Positions 7,249-11,592 of a stretch of DNA of 11,592 nt are shown piece after piece (within the stretch, counting starts at the first letter, position 1; each line of letters opens with the position of its first letter). The notes under the pieces were generated by a model that was given only the letters and a program-made list of their open reading frames with translations, was not told the DNA's origin and searched no databases. The DNA comes from an uncultured Clostridium sp. (GTDB lineage Bacteria; Bacillota; Clostridia; TANB77; CAG-508), in contig USFC01000051.1 of NCBI GenBank assembly GCA_900553865.1, positions 1 through 11,592 on the forward strand, read 5' to 3'. The position numbers and the translations under genes were made by a program.

Positions 7249-8151
7249 TTAATATCCTCCTAGACTATCTAAATAAGATTGTCTTTCCTCTTTTGCTTTA
7301 TTTATTTGTTCTTGAACCCCTGCTTCTATGTTATCTACTTTATCTTGTACATATTGTGATAAAGTTGCATCTATTACATTTGTTCTTGTGTTTGCATTTT
7401 GATTATATCTTGCAAATAAACCATTTTTAGCTTCTTGCTCAATATTTGGATTTGCATTTAAAGCACTTTGTACGGTTCCACTTGGTACATATGTTGGAAT
7501 TACTGCTCCTTGCATTCCTGGTTCAACATATGTTGTAGCATATAAATAAGAACCTTTATCTATAAATGCTTCTATTATTGCATTTGACATTACCATTATT
7601 TCTGTTTCATTTAAATTGATATTTATCGTATTTGCTGACTCAACTCCATTTATTTCTGGAATTTCAACCTTTTTCTTTGAAACTACTATATAGTCTACTC
7701 CGTTTGAAAGTCTTAAACGAACATCAATATAATCTCCACTTTGTATTTGTGTTGGTAATATAACTGTATTGTACTCTTGTTTTCTTATGTCAGCTGTAGT
7801 TTTGTCATCAGATTCTTGAACCATGTTATCTGTAATAACTGTTCCAACTTTTAAATCTATTTTTGCTATTGTTTTGTCTGTCAAATCAACAGATAATGCA
7901 TTTGTTGGAATAGCAGCATTTGAAATTTGCTTTTGTTCTAATTTATCATAAGAAACTGTTTCTCCTGATTTTATGTCTTTTGAAACAACATAAACTTTTT
8001 TACTATTAGTTTGTTGTTTTTTCGCATCTTGTTTTAGTGTATTTAATTGCATAAATAAGAACACTATTATTGCTCCTGTTACCAATAATGTTCCAAAAAT
8101 TCCTATTAATAAATAATTATTTGCTTTTCTTTGCATCGGATTCATTGCCAT
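7249..8151 (-). CDS. CpaB/RcpC-like SAF-domain protein (300 aa)
   Basis: This is the first gene of the Tad-like operon. The protein has a short cytoplasmic N-terminus (MAMNPMQRKANN), one transmembrane helix at about residues 12-34, and a SAF domain from about 52: VYVVSKDIKSGETVSYDKLE, then KIDLKVGTVITDNMV. This pattern of a strand followed by I-x-x-G-x-x-[IV] is typical of CpaB/FlgA proteins. The following part (VILPTQIQSGDYIDVRL, then DYIVVSKKKVEIP) matches the CpaB second domain. In diderms CpaB acts near the secretin; here it would work outside the membrane, possibly with the cell wall. The reading frame is open back to 8226. I chose the ATG at 8151 because it has an AAGGAGG box nine bases upstream and starts just before the membrane helix, and the 25 upstream residues overlap the mRNA leader. 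The C-terminus ends SLGGY. Confidence 0.85.
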   Translation of the reverse strand: MAMNPMQRKANNYLLIGIFGTLLVTGAIIVFLFMQLNTLKQDAKKQQTNSKKVYVVSKDIKSGETVSYDKLEQKQISNAAIPTNALSVDLTDKTIAKIDLKVGTVITDNMVQESDDKTTADIRKQEYNTVILPTQIQSGDYIDVRLRLSNGVDYIVVSKKKVEIPEINGVESANTININLNETEIMVMSNAIIEAFIDKGSYLYATTYVEPGMQGAVIPTYVPSGTVQSALNANPNIEQEAKNGLFARYNQNANTRTNVIDATLSQYVQDKVDNIEAGVQEQINKAKEERQSYLDSLGGY

Positions 8152-8252
8152 ATGTATGTTCCTCCTTATAATTTGACAAAATATTATTACATATACTATT
8201 GTACAACATTTTTCATATAAAAACAATAACCAATTTTAACTGTCATATAAAA

Positions 8253-8281
8253 ATAATACCATTGTAATATTTTTGTAACAA
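8253..8281 (-). promoter_or_regulatory. Promoter of the Tad-like operon
   Basis: Read on the minus strand, TTGTTA (8276-8281) and TATTAT (8253-8258) are exactly 17 bases apart, a good sigma-A-type promoter. Transcription would start near 8246 and give a leader of about 95 bases before the cpaB-like ATG. No other strong promoter is visible inside the operon as far as the left-edge gene. The -35 box directly touches the hairpin 8282-8317. Confidence 0.6.
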
Positions 8282-8317
8282 ACCTGTTTTTTGGGTGACG
8301 GAGCAAAAAAAACAGGT
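8282..8317. other. Perfect 11-bp hairpin abutting the operon promoter
   Basis: Arms 8282-8292 (ACCTG plus six T) and 8307-8317 are exact reverse complements around a 14-base GC-richer loop. It lies directly upstream of the -35 box at 8276-8281. No clean T-run follows the hairpin on either strand, so a simple terminator call is weak. It could end transcription coming from the structured element upstream, serve as an operator, or be part of a small repeat element. Confidence 0.45.
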
Positions 8318-8356
8318 ACAATAAATTGTGCTTAATAAAAACAGCCTCACACTATA

Positions 8357-8504
8357 AATAAGAGTATATATATTATTTTTATACCTTGGTGTCGCGGCCA
8401 GCCTTTTACAAAATTACTAGTCTGTTGGCCTCTCCAATCGCACTCGCGTAACCGCTCGTTTGGTCGACTTACGCGGTATTGCAAATAATATATATACTCT
8501 TATT
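8357..8504 (-). ncRNA. Probable structured noncoding RNA: 22-bp closing stem with multi-hairpin core
   Basis: Bases 8357-8378 and 8483-8504 are perfect 22-base reverse complements, extended by ATACC/GGTAT after a short internal loop. The 104-base core is far richer in G and C than its surroundings and folds into two hairpins. On the minus strand the first pairs CGCGTA/TACGCG, with a five-base bulge and then ACC/GGT. The second pairs TTGG/CCAA, then GGCCA/TGGCC. The bulge contains GTCG, which could pair with CGAC in the internal loop of the second hairpin. No reading frame covers the region. Minus strand is preferred because its unpaired segments are purine-rich (GCGAGTGCGA, GGAGAGGCC) and neighbours run that way, but polarity is not proven. 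The true ends may extend beyond the stem, perhaps to the T-run near 8300. Size and multi-branched shape recall the raiA class of Firmicutes RNAs, an identity I cannot confirm. Alternative: a palindromic mobile element. Confidence 0.55.
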
Positions 8505-8532
8505 GATGATGAATATTGTTGAATGTATCAAA

Positions 8533-8563
8533 AGGGACAGATTAACCAAACGGAAACGTCCCT
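8533..8563 (-). other. GGGAC/GTCCC hairpin downstream of the DUF2651-like gene (REP-like or terminator)
   Basis: AGGGAC (8533-8538) pairs perfectly with GTCCCT (8558-8563) around a 19-base loop. On the minus strand TTT follows the stem, so it could act as a weak terminator for the gene ending at 8602. The motif also resembles the GGGACA...GTCCC palindromes I recall near REP-associated transposases in Clostridia; this second reading is from memory only. No transposase is present in the window. Confidence 0.35.
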
Positions 8564-8601
8564 AATGGAGCCTGATGCAAAAAGAAATGTCCTAAATAGT
8601 G

Positions 8602-9081
8602 TCATTTTCTGTAGCAGCACCAACTGGTTCTTCCACCTGTTGTATTGTTGGTTACATTTACCGTTGCTACATCTAATGTGTTATTGTTTCTAGTACAATT
8701 ACAGTTACAACCATTATTGTTATTTTGGTTTTGTAATTCTGCTAGTCTATTTGCAATTCTTGTTACGTCTTGGTCGCTTAAAGTTGCTGTATTGTTGTTG
8801 TTAGATTGATTGCACCTGCAAAGCCATTTACAACAGCTATTGTTTTGTTCTCTACATCTTTGAAAGAAAAATTCCGCAAGTATTGCAGTTATAAAAGCAA
8901 GTATTGTGTATGCTATTGCATATATTAAGAAAGTTGCATCAAAGGCTGCAAATGCTACTATTAAGTATATTGCGAAAAATGTGATGGCTGTTAAAAATGG
9001 ATTTCTTAGTATTTTTTCAACTACAATAGCTAGTAGAATTGTAGCTACTGGTAAAGCAAAAAATAAAAGTAATGTATTCAT
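8602..9081 (-). CDS. DUF2651-like small membrane protein with cysteine-rich tail (159 aa)
   Basis: The first 74 residues are three hydrophobic segments (about 2-21, 29-46 and 50-70), with the signature EKILRNPFLTAITFFAIYL and AFDATFLIYAIAYTILAFI. This resembles small DUF2651 (YbeC-like) membrane proteins of Bacillota; the match is from memory. What follows is different: a hydrophilic tail with ten cysteines arranged as C-x6-CC-x3-C-x-C (76-90), CNCNC (125-129) and WCC (155-156), separated by asparagine runs. A short segment, LSDQDVTRIANRLAELQNQ (101-119), looks helical. The paired cysteines could bind metal or form disulfides. The start has an AGGAGAG box seven bases upstream. It stands between truA (70 bases away) and the structured element, with its own likely -10 box, so it may be an independent unit. 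Function is unknown. Confidence 0.75.
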   Translation of the reverse strand: MNTLLLFFALPVATILLAIVVEKILRNPFLTAITFFAIYLIVAFAAFDATFLIYAIAYTILAFITAILAEFFFQRCREQNNSCCKWLCRCNQSNNNNTATLSDQDVTRIANRLAELQNQNNNNGCNCNCTRNNNTLDVATVNVTNNTTGGRTSWCCYRK

Positions 9082-9123
9082 ATATTTTCTCTCCTATCTT
9101 TCTCTGTATTTTTCTTTTTGTAT

Positions 9124-9129
9124 ATTATA
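9124..9129 (-). promoter_or_regulatory. Possible -10 box for the DUF2651-like gene
   Basis: A perfect TATAAT on the minus strand lies 42 bases before the ATG at 9081, leaving a leader of about 35 bases. No good -35 box sits 16-18 bases upstream, so the call is weak. A 10-base palindrome ATGAATTCAT (9129-9138) overlaps its upstream end. Confidence 0.3.
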
Positions 9130-9151
9130 TGAATTCATTACTTTTTTTGTT

Positions 9152-9889
9152 CTATTTATATTCCACTTTAACTAAATATAAACCTTGTGGTGGCAGTGTT
9201 TTTCCTGCGTTTGCTCTTTCTTTTTTTTCTATAATTTCTGAAATTTCTTCTGGCTTTATTTTTCCTAATCCTACTTCTACCAAAGTTCCTGCAATTATTC
9301 TTACCATATTATATAAAAATCCATTTCCTGTAAGCTCTATTATTATTCTTTCTCCTTGTTTTTCTACTTTTGCTTTATATATTGTTCTTACACTACTTTT
9401 GCTGCTTGTTCCGCTTGCTTTAAAAGCCTTAAAATCATGTTCTCCTTCAAAATATTTTACTGCTTCTTGCATTTTTTCTACGTCTAATTTGTTTGGGATA
9501 AAATATTCTAAATTTCTGTATATGCTAGAACCTTGTCCACTATTGTTTATAATATATCTATATGTTTTCTGTTTGCAATGGTATCTTGAATGAAAATTTT
9601 CTTCTACCTCTTCTGCTTTTTGTATTCTTATAGATTTTTTTAATTTTGTATTTAATGCTATTGGGTATTTTTCTACTGGAAGTTTACTATTTGTCTTAAA
9701 ATTAGCCATTTGTGCTAAGGCATGTACTCCGGCATCTGTTCTTCCTGAAGCTATTAAATCTACTTTTTCTCCTGTTATTTCTTCTATTGCTCTTTCTATT
9801 TCTCCTTGTATATTTAGTTTGTTAGGCTGTTTTTGCCATCCATTAAAATCTTTTCCGTCATATTCTATTGTCAATAATATATTTTTCAT
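9152..9889 (-). CDS. truA: tRNA pseudouridine(38-40) synthase TruA (245 aa)
   Basis: TruA converts uridines 38, 39 and 40 in the anticodon stem-loop of many tRNAs to pseudouridine in the cytoplasm. The family hallmarks are all present. The N-terminal strand LLTIEYDGKDFNGWQKQP is followed by the catalytic loop SGRTDAGVHA (49-58), with the nucleophile Asp52. HSRYHCKQKTYRY (100-112) contains the conserved tyrosine. The C-terminal domain contains GNGFLYNMVRIIAGTL (188-203) and ends with LPPQGLYLVKVEY. Length is standard and no key residue is missing. The ATG follows an AAGAGGT box by four bases, a tight spacing. It lies 71 bases after dacA, separated by an inverted repeat. In many Clostridia truA follows ecfA/ecfT transporter and ribosomal protein genes; here it does not. 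Confidence 0.97.
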   Translation of the reverse strand: MKNILLTIEYDGKDFNGWQKQPNKLNIQGEIERAIEEITGEKVDLIASGRTDAGVHALAQMANFKTNSKLPVEKYPIALNTKLKKSIRIQKAEEVEENFHSRYHCKQKTYRYIINNSGQGSSIYRNLEYFIPNKLDVEKMQEAVKYFEGEHDFKAFKASGTSSKSSVRTIYKAKVEKQGERIIIELTGNGFLYNMVRIIAGTLVEVGLGKIKPEEISEIIEKKERANAGKTLPPQGLYLVKVEYK

Positions 9890-9908
9890 TTTTACCTCTT
9901 ATAAATAT

Positions 9909-9963
9909 TAGAAGTCGGAGGTTGGAATTTTATATTTTTCTAACTTCCAAGGACCAACTTCTA
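9909..9963. repeat. Imperfect inverted repeat starting in the dacA stop codon
   Basis: Arms 9909-9927 and 9945-9963 pair over 19 positions: TAGAAGT/ACTTCTA, a mismatch, GG/CC, three mismatches, then TTGGAA/TTCCAA, around a 17-base loop. The dacA stop codon (9961-9963) lies inside one arm. No T-run follows toward truA, so it is not a classic terminator. The GAAGT(C/T)GGAGGTTGG wording looks like degenerate short repeats, and it may be an mRNA stability hairpin or a small repeat relic. Confidence 0.5.
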
Positions 9964-10872
9964 TTTTGTTTTAGCCTTAAATCTCGCTTTAAGCTTATTC
10001 AATCTTTCATTTTTTATTCTCTTTTCGTCTACTAATCTATTTGTAATTATATTTTTTATTAAAATCTTTTTTAATGTTTCTTCATTTACATCTGCAATAA
10101 GTGTTCCATCTTTTGCAACAGAAACTTTTCCAGTTTCTTCTGAGACAACAATTGCTATACTGTCTGTTTCTTTTGAAATTCCTATAGCTGCTCTGTGCCT
10201 TGTTCCAAGAGCTTTTGCTATTTCTTTATCATTTGCAAGTGGTAAAATGCAAGCTGCTGCCTCTATTTTGTTATTGCTTATTATTGTTGCTCCATCATGA
10301 AGTGGAGTATTTGGCACAAATATATTTACTAACAATTGCGGTGAAATTTCACTGTTTATTTCTATTCCTGTTTCTGCTATATCTCCTATTTTTATATCTC
10401 TTTCTATAACAATTAGTCCACCTATTTTATGTGATGCTAGCTCTTCTACCGCTATTACTATTTTATATATATCTTCTTTTGTTTTCGTTACTATGTCTTT
10501 ATCTATTCCAAAAAATTTGGTAAATTTATTTGTTCCTAATTGCTCTAGTCCTCTTCGCAATTCTGGCTGGAATATAACTATCATTGCAATTACACCATAT
10601 GTCATTATTGAAGTTAATATATAGTGTAAAATATCTAAATGTATCCACCCACTTACTAATGTTACAACGATTAATAAAGCAATTCCTTTTATTAGTTGCC
10701 ACACCCTTGATTTTTTTGTTGCTTTTATTAGCTTATATATTAAAAATATAACTATCGTTAAATCTATTGCAAGAGAAATTAGTCTAAATGGATTTTCTTG
10801 CAATTGTTTTATATATTCTACTATGTTTATTTGCCATAGTGAATCTATCCCACTAAAAAAACTATCTTTCAT
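9961..10872 (-). CDS. dacA: Membrane diadenylate cyclase CdaA/DacA (303 aa)
   Basis: This is the synthase of the essential second messenger c-di-AMP (two ATP to c-di-AMP and pyrophosphate), which controls potassium and osmolyte uptake and cell-wall homeostasis in Bacillota. Three membrane helices lie near residues 32-49, 60-75 and 83-101. The DAC domain follows, with TPLHDGA (189-195, DGA motif) and GTRHRAA (223-229, RHR motif), both intact. The linker IFQPELRRGLEQLG just after the last helix is typical of CdaA. The protein has a basic tail of about 30 residues (KKILIKNIITNRLVDEKR onward) beyond the usual length of about 270. The start has only a weak purine-rich ribosome site (GAAAGAAG) and follows a 39-codon gene by 24 bases, suggesting coupling. 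The next gene is truA rather than the common partner cdaR (ybbR) or glmM, so regulation by CdaR, if present, is encoded elsewhere. Confidence 0.95.
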   Translation of the reverse strand: MKDSFFSGIDSLWQINIVEYIKQLQENPFRLISLAIDLTIVIFLIYKLIKATKKSRVWQLIKGIALLIVVTLVSGWIHLDILHYILTSIMTYGVIAMIVIFQPELRRGLEQLGTNKFTKFFGIDKDIVTKTKEDIYKIVIAVEELASHKIGGLIVIERDIKIGDIAETGIEINSEISPQLLVNIFVPNTPLHDGATIISNNKIEAAACILPLANDKEIAKALGTRHRAAIGISKETDSIAIVVSEETGKVSVAKDGTLIADVNEETLKKILIKNIITNRLVDEKRIKNERLNKLKARFKAKTK

Positions 10873-10896
10873 ATTTTTTCTTCTTTCTATTTTTTC

Positions 10897-11016
10897 TTAC
10901 ATTGCTATTAAATAATATAATAATGTTCCGCCTATTCCTAGTACCATTAATATTGCTAAAAATGCTGCCATTATTTTTGTAATTATTTTTCCTGCATCTC
11001 TTTGTTTTTTTGCCAT
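10897..11016 (-). CDS. 39-residue single-pass membrane peptide upstream of dacA
   Basis: The peptide starts MAKKQRDAGKIITKIMA, with a basic, soluble head and one hydrophobic helix at about residues 16-37 (AAFLAILMVLGIGGTLLYYL), and ends LIAM. A strong AAGGAGG box seven bases before the ATG and a good promoter 34 bases further up make it a real gene despite its size. The head/helix layout resembles the tiny DUF4044-type membrane proteins of Bacillota, an assignment made from memory and not secure. It stops 24 bases before dacA and is very probably on the same transcript, so it may influence, or merely accompany, the cyclase. No function is known to me. Confidence 0.75.
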   Translation of the reverse strand: MAKKQRDAGKIITKIMAAFLAILMVLGIGGTLLYYLIAM

Positions 11017-11049
11017 ATGATGACCTCCTTATAAATCTCACTATAATTA

Positions 11050-11078
11050 GTTATAACATAAAGGTTTATTTTTTTCAA
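11050..11078 (-). promoter_or_regulatory. Promoter of the small peptide-dacA unit
   Basis: On the minus strand TTGAAA (11073-11078) and TATAAC (11050-11055) are 17 bases apart. Transcription would begin near 11043, about 27 bases before the ATG at 11016, leaving room for the AAGGAGG ribosome site. It lies just beyond the tRNA terminator, so the unit starts afresh here and probably also drives dacA. Confidence 0.6.
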
Positions 11079-11090
11079 TATTTTTTGCAT

Positions 11091-11120
11091 ATAAAAAGAC
11101 TAGAATTTTATGTTCTAGCC
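11091..11120 (-). terminator. Intrinsic terminator of the tRNA-Glu gene
   Basis: On the minus strand GGCTAGAA (11120-11113) pairs with TTCTAGTC (11105-11098), an eight-base stem with one G-T pair around a seven-base loop. TTTTTAT follows directly. It begins 11 bases past the CCA end of the tRNA, a standard position. Confidence 0.8.
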
Positions 11121-11130
11121 ATTCTTCGTT

Positions 11131-11205
11131 TGGTGACCCCTACGGGAATCGAACCCATGATTCAGCCTTGAGAGGGCTGCGTCTTAACCGCTTGACCAAG
11201 GGGCC
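11131..11205 (-). tRNA. tRNA-Glu (anticodon CUC)
   Basis: The 75-base gene, with CCA encoded, folds as a cloverleaf. The acceptor GGCCCCT pairs with AGGGGTC (one G-T pair), the D loop contains AGCGGTTAA, and the anticodon stem CAGCC/GGCTG encloses CTCTCAA. The T loop is TTCGATT in a stem GGG/CCC. The overall wording matches bacterial tRNA-Glu, and anticodon CTC reads GAG codons. In such an AT-rich genome GAA dominates, so this is probably a second, minor glutamate tRNA. It has its own promoter and terminator and lies between unrelated genes. Confidence 0.95.
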
Positions 11206-11222
11206 TTATATAAGACCCCTTT

Positions 11223-11251
11223 ATAATAACATTTTTTTATTTTGCTGTCAA
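11223..11251 (-). promoter_or_regulatory. Strong promoter of tRNA-Glu
   Basis: On the minus strand the perfect TTGACA (11246-11251) and TATTAT (11223-11228) are 17 bases apart. The predicted start near 11216 gives a leader of about ten bases before the mature tRNA at 11205. This is the best promoter in the window, as expected for a stable RNA gene. Confidence 0.8.
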
Positions 11252-11268
11252 GCACTTATTTTTTATAT

Positions 11269-11592
11269 TTATATATATAATATTGTTCTAAAAGAAATTC
11301 CATGATCTACAAATTCTGTATTAATATTATTACGTCTACAAGTATAATAATCTGCTGTCCACATACTTCCACCAACATATGTACATGGGAAGGCTAAATT
11401 TTCTTCTTCATTAACATTGTTACTATATTCGGTTGTCCATTCCATCATATTTGATGACATGTCATTTATTTTGCATTTTTCATCACCGTTTGTTCCAGTA
11501 TTTGTTGGTGAACCTGTATTTGAACTTAATTGTCTAGAATATTCTGTTGCTCCTGAAAAGTTTTGTATATATACTATTGCTGTGTCCCAAGC
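11269..11592 (-). CDS. C-terminal part of a protein with FGE-sulfatase / C-type-lectin-like domain (5' end outside window)
   Basis: The frame stays open to the right edge, giving 107 residues and a TAA stop at 11269; an internal ATG at 11460 is not the start. The visible order is AWDTAIVYIQNF, SRQLSSNTGSPTNTG, a CKINDMSSNMMEWTTEY block, PCTYVGGSMWTADYYTC and VDHGISFRTILYI. The sequence (N)-D-M-x-x-N-x-x-E-W-T, then a (R/V)GGS strand and a final [FY]R turn is the C-terminal signature of the formylglycine-generating-enzyme (SUMF1) fold. That fold is often used in Clostridia in surface or phage-like proteins rather than as an enzyme. No catalytic claim can be made from this fragment. It reads toward the tRNA; I see no terminator between its stop and the tRNA promoter. 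Confidence 0.7.
   Translation of the reverse strand, partial: AWDTAIVYIQNFSGATEYSRQLSSNTGSPTNTGTNGDEKCKINDMSSNMMEWTTEYSNNVNEEENLAFPCTYVGGSMWTADYYTCRRNNINTEFVDHGISFRTILYI

Noticed and set aside
8152..8226. Upstream extension of the CpaB-like protein to an ATG at 8226
   Set aside because: The extension has no ribosome site, encodes an atypical cysteine-containing stretch and covers the leader with the AAGGAGG box that serves the ATG at 8151.
8357..8504. Insertion sequence bounded by the 22-bp inverted repeats
   Set aside because: The interior is only 104 bases, has no reading frame and itself folds into nested hairpins. No target-site duplication is evident, so RNA is the better reading, though a MITE is not excluded.
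8490..8520. Hammerhead-ribozyme-like TGATGA next to the three-way junction
   Set aside because: The required CTGATGA...GAAA core is absent and the motif lies outside the closing stem.
11269..11460. Independent 63-residue protein starting at 11460
   Set aside because: The same frame stays open to the window edge with matching FGE-like sequence upstream, and no ribosome site precedes the internal ATG.
1..11592. CRISPR array or toxin-antitoxin pair
   Set aside because: I found no regularly spaced direct repeats, no cas-like gene and no small gene pair with toxin or antitoxin features.

Overview
The window is a strongly AT-rich stretch of a Bacillota chromosome, most likely an uncultured gut-type Clostridia. 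Support for this comes from AGGAGG-type ribosome sites, sigma-A-like promoters, an encoded CCA on the tRNA, a CdaA-type diadenylate cyclase and a Bacillus/Clostridium-style small membrane protein. Every gene I can support is on the minus strand, so transcription runs from high to low coordinates.

Reading in that direction, the right edge (11592-11269) holds the 3' end of a gene whose C-terminus resembles the formylglycine-generating-enzyme / C-type-lectin fold. Next come a tRNA-Glu(CUC) with a near-consensus promoter and its own terminator, a 39-residue membrane peptide, and dacA (cdaA), the c-di-AMP synthase. These are followed by truA (tRNA pseudouridine synthase) and a DUF2651-like membrane protein with a cysteine-rich tail. 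The peptide and dacA look co-transcribed. The usual dacA partner cdaR/ybbR is not here.

From 8601 to 8152 lies a 450-base gene-free stretch. It contains a 148-nt symmetric element with perfect 22-bp inverted arms enclosing a GC-richer, multi-hairpin core. This is most simply a structured noncoding RNA, flanked by two further hairpins, and a clear promoter lies just before the next operon.

From 8151 to the left edge runs one long co-directional operon for a divergent Tad/Cpa-type secretion or pilus machine. Its order is a CpaB-like SAF-domain protein, two MinD/CpaE-like proteins with decayed P-loops, a CpaF/TadA-type ATPase with an N-terminal membrane anchor, and a 693-residue protein with two T2SF-like halves (TadB+TadC in one chain). 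Then come two membrane-anchored pilin-like proteins sharing the N-terminus MENASKALI, and the start of a third small anchored protein cut by the window edge. The ATPase would power assembly on the TadB/C-like platform, the CpaE-like proteins would localise or regulate it, CpaB would act at the envelope, and the short anchored proteins are the likely pseudopilin-like subunits. No canonical Flp pilin, prepilin peptidase or outer-membrane secretin is visible. This fits a monoderm host and an unusual, possibly uncharacterised, branch of the Tad family.
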